Of a DNA stretch of 64,000 nt, positions 27,111 through 37,972 are shown piece by piece. Made by a program: the position numbers and the translations under genes. Each line of letters starts with the position of its first letter. Positions within the stretch are counted from its first letter, which is position 1. The notes below the pieces were generated by a model that saw only the letters and a list, made by a program, of their open reading frames with translations, did no database searches and was not told the DNA's origin. Source of the stretch: Patiria pectinifera (taxonomy: Eukaryota; Echinodermata; Asteroidea; Valvatida; Asterinidae); assembly GCA_029964075.1 (NCBI GenBank), contig CM057135.1, positions 33,465,181 to 33,529,180 of the forward strand, in the 5' to 3' direction.

Positions 27111-30029
27111 ATGTGACATGGTATGTCCAAATCAGGCACATCTAGATAAATGTAAGTTTCATTTTCGCAGTGTTAAACAAGGACATCCATCACTTTTTGA
27201 CATTATTGGTCTGCCTGATTTGGATGTGCAATGTAACACATTTTAAATGTAATCTTCCATATTTTTTTTTAAATGTACTAAAATTGGGAGTTTGTTTTAA
27301 TGGCAGAGATGATCAATTTTTTTCAAATTAGAGAAACCAAAATTTTTTGAATTGGTAATTTTTTGGACACTTCTAATGTACATGTACATGTACATGTATT
27401 CATGTTGTATCATATCCTACAAATGTCTGCTGCCAAGGCCAAAAAAAATAATAGTTCTGCTTCCAATTACCCTACCTACCCTATTTTGACAGCCCCTACC
27501 CTATTTTTATTTTTGGGAAAATGAGGAAAAAAACCTGAAAATCATCAATTTCTACCTTTTACCCTTGACTACACGCAGACACCTCCGTATGATTGTACAC
27601 ATGTACACCAAAACATTTTTTTGTGGCCTAAAGATGTAAAGGCATAACAAAATTATGGCAAATAAGATGGTTTTCACATGCATTCTTTGAGGCACCTTAA
27701 CCACATTTAAAAGAGTAACATGCGTACAGCACAGTATCAAGTCCGTAAATGTTTAATAGTTCAAAACCCTTCCTTTCAGAGATAAATATCAGTACGGCTT
27801 GCGAATAAATTGTTGCAGAAGACATCTATGAGTGAAGTTTTTTTTATACAAATTGTTGCTGTTTTAGGAAAGACTGTTCCCTTTGACACAATGCATCTAC
27901 AGAAACATAGTCGTGAATTTCTATATGCCTGAGGACAATGCTTTGTGTTTCCCCTTGTCCCTGTAGTATAACACTCTCCCATAGACTAAGCACAAAACCG
28001 CACGATCAGTTTCACGAACTGACACCCAGAGGCAAAATAGGAAGATTTCCGTTTTCACTAACTGACACCCAAGCATGATGCGGCAGTACAGAATGGAGAA
28101 ATAATCCATCCATGTCATTAAACACCGTTTTAATTGGTGAAATTAAGTGTCGGTATCATTTTGTGAAACCGAAAACGTACAAGGTGTGCTCTAAAAGTGC
28201 CGCACTGTGGAGGATGTCAGTTTGTGAAACCCAAAATATCCCGATTCTGTAAAATACGCGCTCGTGCAGCGCATTCACGTGCAACTGAGTTTTAGCTCGT
28301 GGTGCCGATGACGACATATATGTACAGTATATTCAGACAGCAGAAACAACAAATTTATTGAATTTTGTTGTAAGTTTTCAAAATTTATTACAAAATCCAA
28401 AATATAAACACCAAAACTTCGGGCGCAAAGAATTGTACATGCTACAAAAAAAAATTGTAAAAAATTTAAATTTAAAATCTCTGGACATGTCTCATAAATG
28501 GGAAATATCAGGTCCATCTAGTAGAAGCACCTTTTTCAAAAAACATGTAATTCGTGACAAATGCATAGATGCTGTTGTGCCCTTGGGCGAAGTGAAGACA
28601 TTTATTTAAAAATGGTGATATTCCGAAAGTCCGAAAACTTCTGAAACGATGATACTCCTGATTTACAAAATTAATGCTGAAAAATAATATCAATTTTGAA
28701 AATGTGAAAATCCTACAGAGGAAATCCGCCGATGTCAGAAATTAAGCACAATACATTTCACTTTTATACAAATATAATTAAAATTGAAGAAATGTTTTAC
28801 TTTTACTATAAAAACGCATTAAATGTGGAAAGGACATAAATAAGGCAAACGAAAGAAAATCACATTTATATACACAATACCATAAATAAAAAATATTTCT
28901 ACAGAAGATGGCAAGTTTGACACAAAATATACACTAGTGAACTGAAATCGATGGCCAACTCGATACATGAATTGAACAAAATCAATTCGGAACTAAAATC
29001 AGATCCCTGTGATTTCAGCTCCCTTGGATTTGATTCTAGACACTTTAACACAATAAAATGATCACATTCTAAAGTGGGATTTAAATCTGGCTTTTGTAAT
29101 TGACTACCATACATCATTACCGATATGCAGGTTTAGTGGTTTGTTTCTTAATTTTTGCCTGGGTAAATCTAGTCTATGTAATAGACCCTGGCCCTGGCAA
29201 AGCCAACCATGGTCTATTATACGTAAACAGATTTGGCGATTAATTATGCAACTAGACTACGTATGACCTCGAGAAACTGACCAATCAGCAGGCGCCTACT
29301 ATACGCGCGTAATTCAAGCTCCCTGCGTGCGTAAACATCACGTTCACGATGAGAAGCATTTTTGTACAGGTTACAAAAACGTGGCATCGAAATTGTCTAA
29401 TCACAATCTCAGTCCTGATTTCGTAATAAAATGACGTCACGCATGCCAGGTGGTTCGAGTAAAATTGAACGCAGTCGCGCTTGCACAGGTAAGCGCAGGG
29501 GAAGTAATCGAACACGGGGTTGAATAGCTTGTGACTGACTTGAGACTGAAGGTCTTGTGATTGACTTGTGATTGACTGGTGATTGACGTGTGATGGACGT
29601 GTGATTGACTTGTGATTGTCTGGTGATTGTCTGGTGATTGACTTGTGATTGACTTGTGATTGACTTGTGAATCACTTGTGATTGACTAGTGACTGAACTG
29701 TGATTGACTTGGGATTGATGTGTGATTGACGTGTGATTGACTGGTGATTGACTTCTGATTGACTTGTGATAAGACTTGTGATTGACTTGTGATTGACTGG
29801 TGATTGACTGATGATCGACTTGGGATTGACTTGTGATCGACTTGTGAATGACTTGTGATCGACTTGTGAATGACTTGTGATCAACTTATGATTGATTCAT
29901 GATTGATTTGTGATTGACCTGTGAGTACCCAGACTACAACTCGGCTGCTTAGAATCTTGTTGCCAAGGTTTGACTGAGGATGGGTTGAGCTACGATGGAA
30001 CCACTACATCCTTGAGGTACGGGTACGTC
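27111..30029. other. Intergenic: converging 3' flanks of NKRF and EXD1
   Basis: Both neighbours end here. The stretch is AT-rich and shows no exon with homology. It holds an ACATGTAC cluster near 27378 and the AATCACAAG-type minisatellite at 29535-29925. A local inverted pair (TCTAGTCTATGTAATAGACC and a related complement) lies at 29168-29270 and may be an old mobile element. Confidence 0.5.
29535..29925. repeat. Minisatellite, 11-bp unit CTTGTGATTGA
   Basis: About 35 units of CTTGTGATTGA and variants (CTGGTGATTGA, CTTGTGATCGA, CTTGTGAATGA) run head to tail between the NKRF and EXD1 3' ends. On the other strand the unit reads TCAATCACAAG, sharing AATCACAAG with the array at 22425-22680. The array stops about 100 bp from the EXD1 stop codon, so it may fall within the EXD1 3' UTR. 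Open frames through it are repeat artefacts. Confidence 0.9.
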
Positions 30030-33000
30030 TCAAGGGTAGCTGCCATCCGGTGCTTCAGCGCCCTTGTAGTAATCGCTGGCCCGGGCTGGCAAGTTCTTGG
30101 GGACCATGGCCATCTCCTCTCTAGAAGGAAAGTCGTACTGCTGGACCCTGAAACTTCTGTTTTGAAGCTCCTGCATTGAGAGAGAAAGAAGGGGGAATGA
30201 AAAATGAGGAGTCATTAACTTTTTGAGGTGCAGTAAACTGGCACAAGTGCCATTCAAAAACTTGTGTTAGATTGATCAGAACAAATGTCATGGGTTGGGA
30301 TGCTCATGGGTATGTTGGTCAGCCGACTCCAACAAGCTCCATGGATGACTGGTAAAGAGGTCAACACTGGGAGTACAAGGCAGGAATTTAATTAAAATAA
30401 GCCTTAGCAATGCAAAAAGTGATCCACTGCATTTGACGCTCTTCAGAAAACAAGGAGGTCAACAACAGTCATTGGAAACAATACAAGTGATGACAAATGG
30501 AAGAAGTGTATATCAATACATACCACAGGTCTGCGAATGCTCCGTAACATGTCCTCGCTTTGCGCCAATACTCTAGCTCTCCCCCGTCCAATGCTTGGTC
30601 TGATTGGTCTTTCTTCTGACAGCTGCATGGCGCTTCCCCTATTGTCCACTCCCACAGATGGGGACCGGTCTGCGTTTTCCTCCGGGTAAGTGGCATACAT
30701 TGACCTCGCCTTTGGAACAGCACCTGGGTTCCTCTGTGGTATCTTGGTGCTTCCAGGAACCTCGTCCTGAGTGAGTTCCCCAGTTTTGGTCACTGGTGCT
30801 TTACCGGAATCCCCCGGTTCCCAACCAGAAGATGGCTGGTCCCAACCGTGCCTGGAAGGATGCTTCTTGGGTTTCTCCTGGCTCTCCTGATCCAGTTCAG
30901 GGAACTGTGTCGGGGACTGCACGTTCAGGACGTCACTACGTCTGTTATCAGTTTTCAGCAGCCCAGCATCCTTCAAAACGGAGCTGTACAGGCGACCCGT
31001 GCCAGAGTCCACTGTACTCCGTGGGTCAGAACTTGATAGTTTCCCCATGGAGCTGCCGGCCAAGGTGCTGCCTTTGTTCCGAGTGGTAACCTTGCGACTG
31101 GTTGATTCCAGAGTGGGAAGCGTGTGTTTCCGAGTAGGGGAGAGGCTTAAGAGACGTTGGATGGTTTCGGTGTGACTACTTGGGCTGGGAAGGGGTTCTC
31201 TGGAAGTGTCTGCCTCCTCCTTATTAAGCTCTGTCCATTTGTCATGACCACTATTTTTGTCGTCATGGCCATAATCATCGTCATCATCATCGGAATCACT
31301 GTCATCATCACTGTCATTGTCATCATCACCACTACAAACTCTTCCACCGTGACTCTCTTGCTCGATCTCAGATCTACTCAGAAAGGGCGATGCTGCATCC
31401 TGCTCAGGCAACTTCGCCGCTGCCGTGACTGAAGATGGCACGTCTGACGTCTGATTGGTCGCCGGGTTACGGTCGTCACTCTGCAAGTCCCAGAATCCCT
31501 CTCCGTTTCCCTCTTTCTCCGCTGAGACAACGTTCTTTCCTTTGTCTACATCCACTTTCGTCACTGTTTCTGTGTCAAAGCTCGTCGGCGAGAACACAGA
31601 AGCGCATTGCCTTTTGCCAGCAGTTTTTCGTGGATGACTGCGCTTACTTGGCACTCCGTCACCTTTGGACGGCGCAAAGCCGTTTGTAAGCCTCTCTGGA
31701 GGGGATGCCACTTTGCTTGTAGTTGTTTTGGGCACGCAGAAGTTCTCCGCGTTAGAGGTCGTGGGCTGGGAAGGGGTTGTTGTGATGCGGGTAGGCTCGG
31801 TGGGTGGCGTCTTTGAAGCTGAGTTATCTGAGGATGATAGGTGATGCACTGGATTCTGCTTCTTCTCTTGTGGATGAGTCGGTGTTTCTGTCGAAGAAAT
31901 GACAAGATCATGTTTTAGCTTTTCATTGTTTTGTTATGGAAATCACAAGCAATTTCGTTCAGGTTTTCAATTTAATCAAATTTCATATTGCAATGACACA
32001 CAAACACACACGGACAAGCAGAATCATAAATTACGCACCTTTCTGCAACGGATCGTATCCAATGGGCGTAGTGCTGTGATTGGACACCGGGGGAGTGGTG
32101 CTCGGTAGGTGACCATACACTAGCCTCTCCAACTGTCTGGGAACCACTGAACGACTGACCTGAATAGAGAATACCAGACAGATTCTCAAATGCGTTGATC
32201 ATGACATTGAGCCAAATACACAGAATACCCAGATTCAAAAAGCTGTAAAAACCAAAGGCCGCAATGTCTAATATCTAAGGTTTGATTCTGACTACAATAA
32301 GTAATGTTTCACTTCCTCCAGTGACCTGAGAAAAAGGATTTGACTACAGCAACGACAAGAAAAATCCTTGCCCCATCTTACGTTGGCCTTGCTGCGGTTC
32401 ATATCCGGCAGGTCTCGGATGCAGCCCAGGAACACCTCAACGGATGCCGTGAACTCAGCCAGGAGGTGATGGAGCGTCACGACACGTAGCTCCGGCAGGT
32501 GGCTGGCCTTACCGGCCGCTAACAAGAGCAGCTTGGGCGGTAGAGGGCGCTTCACCCAGCAGGAGTCCGCTTCGTTCTGGGAAGGCACAGAACGGAAAGC
32601 AAAGTCATGGAGATTATATGCGATTAAAAGAGAGACCCCAGGACCCCTGGAAATGGTGCGTCAAGGGTGTGTCATGTCCTTTACGGCTGTTACATTGCAG
32701 GGTACGTCACGTCACGATTTGGAGTGACAACCAGTTTATTAGTTGCATCACTCTTTCAGTAGGTGTATGTCCATCTGTAAATGGTGGGTCCAAAAACTGT
32801 TGCCCAATAGTGCCCATTTGTGCGTCACTTCTTAGATGCAGACAATGAGTAGATTCCATGAAAGGATGACTCACTATTGGACAATGATGCACCTAGCTCT
32901 CAAAAGGATCATGGGTTTAATGAATAACAGGTGTATTACTAATATAGCCAAAATGACCTTAACAGTAGCTGAATAAATGCTGTTTTGATGCAGCGTATTC

Positions 33001-36000
33001 CGTGACTGTAGATAGCACAAATCATGGTCTGGTGTCCTACCTCCCTGGCTTGTTCATTCATCCACTGCGGGTAGACCTCTCCCATGGACATGTGCAGGTA
33101 TTCCAGCAGGCACTCAGGGAGACTGCACAGCTTGTGGGGCAGCTCGCCATTCAGTTGTCGCATCCGTACCAGCACATCAGCAGCCTAACACAAACAGCAA
33201 AAAAAAAAGTCCAGTCATGCGTCGTCAAGCCCTCAAAAGTCAACACAAGTTAACCAGTCTCAAGTCAATTGACAAGCTATTCAAATGAACAACGACAACT
33301 CCTTTGGCATTTTTCTTTTTCAATTCGTGCGATTCACAAAGCAGTGCGCCACCAAGAATTTGCCAAGGAGAGACCATTTTTTAACTTTACTGTCGACAAA
33401 ACACTGTTCATTTGAACAAGTACAGTACACGACTTGAGAAATTTGTTATAGAATGGGGCACAGCCTTCTGCCGCCTTACAAAAAAAAACCCATATTGCTA
33501 AACGGAAAAGCAAAAGAAAAGGGCAAACAGATACTCAAATTGTACACTTACGAAACTACTGACTGGAAAAACAAACAATTTCAAATGTCCCGCGCTGCAA
33601 ATTTGTCGAACATCTCCCACAATGCACTGGGAAAACGTCCTCTCTGTGACAAATTCTTGGTGGTGCACTGCATTGTTAAACGCCTGAATTACTTAACATT
33701 ATTTGTTAAGTTGTGATTTCACTTATGATTGAATCATTTACAACTGTTGTTCAGGGGGCCCTAATGCACGACAGATTAGCTTAGATAAAATGTATCGTCT
33801 GTGAAGCAGTTATTTACCTGTGTGTCATAGACGTTGGTGAGTTTGACTGAATACTGATGATACAGCTGATCAGAGGTCCATCTACTGTCATGCATCACCT
33901 GAAAAATAAAACGATCAAATTAGAGAATGGAATTTTTAACTCGCAAAACTTACGTAGAAAAGCCATTGAAATTATAAATGTTATATTTTTTACTCATTAA
34001 TTTAATAATCAAAATAACATAACACATTCCTCAATCCTTCAAAATTATTTAAACCTCTTGACAGATTTTTGAAGGCTTTGTGAAGGTTACGCTAAAGGTT
34101 CTCAACTGGGCCAAATTGGCTTTGCTTACCGTTAGCGAAAACTCCCCGCTTACTGGAGCAGAAAATTCCGTGCTTACAGTAAGCGTATTTCACAGGTTAG
34201 CGAGGAATTTCGGCTTTTGCAAATGTGTACAAGGATTCTGTGCTTACAGGGTTAGCGCAGAATTTCTCTGCTAGCGCTGTTAGCAAAGAATGGTGATCAT
34301 AAGCGCGGAATTCCGTGGCTAGCACAGCCATGTAGTTGGGCCCTGGAGACACCACAGAATTCAAAACTTGTGTAATTGTTAGTCGTGTTACCTTGACAAC
34401 AGCGGGAGACTCCAAGACTTCGGCCAGGCCCTGGGTGAAGACGGATGGCCCCAGAGACAAGACGTCAAATATGAAGACTTGATTGACGCAACAAATCTGC
34501 CAAATGGAAAACAAGGGTATAAAGAATAAATATACACATGACAATTGGAAAAAAACTCCAGAAATTTCTTGGAATGAAAAGCAGAATGAAGTGAGTCCAT
34601 TCCAAATCTGACCTGTAAGAGGGACACCTTGGCTCTACGGCCCAGCTTCTCTGCTTCCATAGCAACACCAATCAACTGCTGCGTTTTGATCAGATCCACC
34701 TGAACGGGGAAAAAAAGGTTGATAACATTTTAAATTTTCAAAATTTGAATTTCAAACTTCGAACGATAATTTTTAAACTTCTAATAGTCTTGGAAGCAGA
34801 GACGGATTTTTATTTGTACCCAAGACTTACAGCTTGCCTGAACTTGGCCCCCAGGCGCTTAACATAGATATAACCATGTGATGTCTGAAGGTTCAACTCG
34901 CTGTCATCTTCCGTGTCAGACAGATCATCTTCTTCCTATCAGAAAAATCATACACCTTGTCATAAACAATGCATTTTGTTGGTTTCTTAACTCTTGTGGT
35001 ACACTGTTCTATGCACGAGGTGTCGTAAAATTAATGGGGCCATGAAATGAATTTTTTCTTAAGAACATATTTTGTGCAACTTTCAACTCCTCTTAACTGT
35101 GTGAAAACTATTTGACATCCCTGTTTGGTTCATTTTATTTGAAAGTGCACTTCTTAAACAGTTAAAACATTTCCCTGCTTTTCCGGACAACTGAGGGCAC
35201 TGTTGCTGTGATGTCATTCCAGGAAGACACTTTTCAGTTGAGGAGTTTACTGTTCAGATTGTGAACTCCAAAGTCTGCTTTTAGAAAACATTTGTGAGAA
35301 AAGTTTGCTCACTGACTTTATACTGCCATGTACTGACACAACAGCGAAACACCAAAGAACAGAAAGTTTACGACAGCAAAATATTCAAAATTCTGGCAAC
35401 TTTTGTGCTGAAATAGCTGTAACATTGAGGTTTCTGCCTGAAATTACATGACACTTTTGCTGATAAATATGGAAATCAGCATTAGCATAAAAACCAAAAA
35501 GGCACCAAAAATACCCCTGAAAATGGCAAAATGAAAATTGAAAATCAGGTTAAATAAGACACAAAGGTACATTTTCAAGGACTGCATTAAGAAAATTACA
35601 AAGCATGGGTAATAAAGGTAAAATTATAATTTTCCTTTGAAAGGTGTTAGTTCAAACATTACACACAAAATTGTGTTTTCTCTGGTCAAATGTTACCTTT
35701 TTGGGCTCACTCTGTGGTTTATGCTTCTCCTTTGTCTTGCTCCCGGGCTCGTCAACCACCTCAACCACTGCCAGAATAAATACCCAAAAGACAATGCAAT
35801 CGTAAAGGAGCAAAAAAAGGCAACACATCTGAAGATCACTTTGGGTTTCAAGGACTGTATTAAAATAATTACATTGCATGGGCCTGTTAAGGTAACATTA
35901 CAATTTTTCTTTGAAAGATTTAAGTACAAACCTTACACACAAGATTGTGTTTTCTCTGGTCCAATTTTACCTTTTTGGGCTCACTCTGTGGTTTATGCTT

Positions 36001-37652
36001 CTCCTTTGTCTTGCTCCCGGGCTCATCAACCACCTCAACCACTGCCAGAATAAATACCCAAAAGACAATGCAATCGTAAAGGTGCGAAAAAAGGCAACAC
36101 ATCTGAAGATCACTTTGGGTTTGAAACTTTAATCCTCCACAATCCTTAACTATACAGGACACCAATGACACAATTTGAATTTACAACATGTAAAGTTTCA
36201 GGGGACATCAAGCAGTGGATGAGCTCCGTCTCTTTCATCCTGCAAAAATCTTTCAGAAACCTCCTTGGCCCAATTTCATAGCGCTGCTTAGCAGCCAATG
36301 TTGTGCTTGCCAAGCCTTTGTCTATTTCATAGACACCGTTAAGCAGTAAGCGCAGCAAAACACGCTTAACCCCTGAGGAAACATTGCCTACATCAGTGAT
36401 GTAATAACAGAAATGTCTACATCGCACGCAATCTACACCAAGAAATAGTGCTTAAGCAGCAGCATAATTTTCTGCTATAGTAAGCACAACTTATCTGCTA
36501 ACTGCTAAGCAGCGCTACGAAATTGGGCACTGCAGGCGGTGGTGAAATTCAAAGGATCTGCGAGTTACGGAATGCTTTAAAGTGCCACACAAGTGATTTA
36601 TCACGTAGGTACTTACAGTCTCTTATTTCTTGTCCATAGAAATGAAGCAAACCAGTCAGCTTTTTCCCAGAAGGCACGATGCTCACTTTAAAATTAAACA
36701 AAGAAAAACCTATTTAGTAATGCGCCCATAAACTGTCTTTATATCAGCTAAAAAGTTGGGCATAAGGAAGAATCCAGTCCACAGAAGTAATTGTCTTTCA
36801 CGTTTCGGGGTTGGACTGCGACACAGGTCCGTGCGACACTAATCGGAAACTTGTAGCAATGTCTTTATTAATATTAGTTTATTGTTTCGTTGCCAAAAAA
36901 TTAGGAATAGGCCTAGGCCTACTTTTGGTTTTTCTTAGAAATGATTCATCATCTGGTAAAACATTTCACACTACTGTGATAACAGTGGTAATGTAGCACA
37001 GTCAGACAGTAGTGACTAGTGTGAAATGTTTTACTCAGTCACTGATGTCTTGACATTAATAAATAATGATAAAAATAATGTGGAAAGATTTCCATATACG
37101 AAGTTCACTAATTTTCCTCTATTGACTAACAAGCCCCCAGATAGCAATTTCATGTCATCAAAGTCAATTTGAGCAGTGAAAAAATACAAGCATTTTCTTA
37201 GAAAACACTTAGAAATTTTCAGTCCAATCTCATAGGGTTTGTACACAGGGTGTTGAGTGAACTTCGTATATGGAAATCTTTCCAATAATGTTGTTTTACT
37301 AGCCGCGCCATGTTGTACATGAGTGAAACAACACGGTTAGCGGATTTACAAATGCGATATAACGAAATTGAGATTCCTAGTTTCGGCGCAACGAATTTAC
37401 AAATCCGTATGATTCCTAGTTTCGGTGCAACACGCAACTAGCAGAATAAACGCCAAAACAGGCTCGCCCATCTTCAGAAACTGATTTCATTACAACTAAA
37501 AGCAAATTTTCCAAACAAAAGTTTCAAATAGTTGCCTCACCTTTCATAAGAGATATTTTCTTGCTATTGGCATCAAAGGAGTGCAAAATGCCTTCGAATT
37601 CATCGCCTCCAATCGTGGACACACGAAGTTTCCTTCCCACGTACGCCGCCAT
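30030..37652 (-). CDS. EXD1: piRNA biogenesis protein EXD1
   Basis: Twelve exons join in frame: 37541-37652, 36617-36685, 35971-36041 (or its duplicate 35697-35767), 34831-34935, 34613-34699, 34392-34496, 33818-33898, 33041-33184, 32382-32576, 32039-32159, 30524-31887, 30030-30170. The product is 864 residues, against about 514-570 in mammals. Residues 1-60 form the Sm-like N-terminal region (GRKLRVSTIGGDEFEGILHS). Residues about 120-325 are the 3'-5' exonuclease fold (LLQICCVNQVFIFDVLSLGP, VMHDSRWTSDQLYHQYSVKL, VYDTQAADVL). The first catalytic Asp appears replaced (VAMEAE where active DEDD enzymes have D-x-E). Mammalian and silkworm EXD1 act as a catalytically inactive RNA adapter with TDRD12 in cytoplasmic piRNA production. 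The tail (about 325-864) is disordered, with an acidic Asp run and a C-terminal SIGRGRARVLAQ motif. Head to head with FBXL9. Confidence 0.88.
34107..34346. mobile_element. MITE-like repeat with GGGCCAAATTGGC ends
   Basis: The left GGGCCAAATTGGC and right GCCATGTAGTTGGGCCC are imperfect inverted repeats bounding a stretch dense in GCTTAC/GTTAGC words. It resembles the element at 36268-36528. It sits in the EXD1 intron immediately downstream of exon 34392-34496. Confidence 0.45.
35033..35565 (+). repeat. Interspersed repeat, GGGCCATG family, longest copy
   Basis: This copy opens with GGGGCCATGAAATGAATTTT and contains TGTGCAACTTTCAACTCCTC, GCTTTTCCGGACAACTGAGG, GATGTCATTCC, AGCATTAGCATAAAAACC and AAAAGGCACC. 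The same blocks appear at 10683 onward, 63540 onward and inverted at 8085-8420. It lies in an EXD1 intron. Ends and class are unresolved. Confidence 0.55.
35697..35767 (-). CDS. EXD1: EXD1 duplicated 71-nt exon, second copy
   Basis: This is a near-identical copy of exon 35971-36041, offset by 274 bp, and the surrounding intron was duplicated with it. Both encode VEVVDEPGSKTKEKHKPQSE followed by PKK, with a CAG acceptor and a GTAA donor. Each is 71 nt (phase 1 in, phase 0 out), so either one keeps the frame. Using both shifts the frame and meets TGA in exon 34831-34935. The pair must therefore be used mutually exclusively or one is silent. Confidence 0.75.
36268..36528. mobile_element. MITE with GCCCAATTTCATAGCGCTGC ends
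   Basis: Left GCCCAATTTCATAGCGCTGC and right GCAGCGCTACGAAATTGGGC are about 20-bp inverted repeats differing at two positions, extended inward by TTAGCAG. The element is about 260 bp, non-coding, within the EXD1 intron between 36041 and 36617. No target duplication was resolved. Confidence 0.7.
37082..37283. mobile_element. Merlin-like MITE, perfect ends and 8-bp duplication
   Basis: The 27-bp left end (37082-37108, starting GGAAAGATTTCCATATACGA) is repeated inverted without mismatch at 37257-37283. Identical 8-bp direct repeats AATAATGT flank it at 37074-37081 and 37284-37291. The element is 202 bp, in EXD1 intron 1. GGA ends and an 8-bp duplication fit Merlin; perfect ends suggest recent insertion. 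Confidence 0.85.
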
Positions 37653-37972
37653 CTTACTCTTAAAGTTAAGTCGACACAACAAACTATACTAGCGCCCTCA
37701 CTCGTCCATCGTTCCCGAATTAATTGGTGTCAGTGAACTTTTATGTTTACAAAACTCACTGGTGTACTGCGTTGCATCTTTAAAACGTGTAACACGCTGG
37801 GTACCAGCCACCACCTGTTCACAGGATCAATCATGTGACTTGCGAAGATGATGTTGCCGATTTTCCGTGATGTAATCTTTGCTCGTTTCTATCATAAGTT
37901 TCCATCGCCTCGTCTGACTAGACTGTAGTGTTTATATATTTTGCTGGTAATGTAATAAATGCCCGTTTCAGG
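37653..37972. promoter_or_regulatory. Divergent promoter region EXD1 / FBXL9
   Basis: The two start codons are 320 bp apart and point outward. A perfect match to the YY1 consensus AAGATGGCGGC spans 37645-37655 on the minus strand, overlapping the EXD1 ATG, an arrangement common at TATA-less promoters. A shared bidirectional promoter is inferred. Confidence 0.5.

Noticed and set aside
29409..29884. Minus-strand frames rich in SITSQSQVNHKS
   Set aside because: They are products of the 11-bp minisatellite downstream of EXD1, not a protein gene.
31157..31432. Plus-strand frame rich in Ile/Val/Thr that looks membrane-spanning
   Set aside because: It is the antisense of the Asp-rich GAT/GAC run in EXD1 exon 30524-31887.
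35637..36132. Two similar plus-strand frames with hydrophobic LFGLTLWFMLLLCLAPGL
   Set aside because: They are antisense shadows of the duplicated EXD1 exon and its flanks; splice sites and phase support the minus strand.
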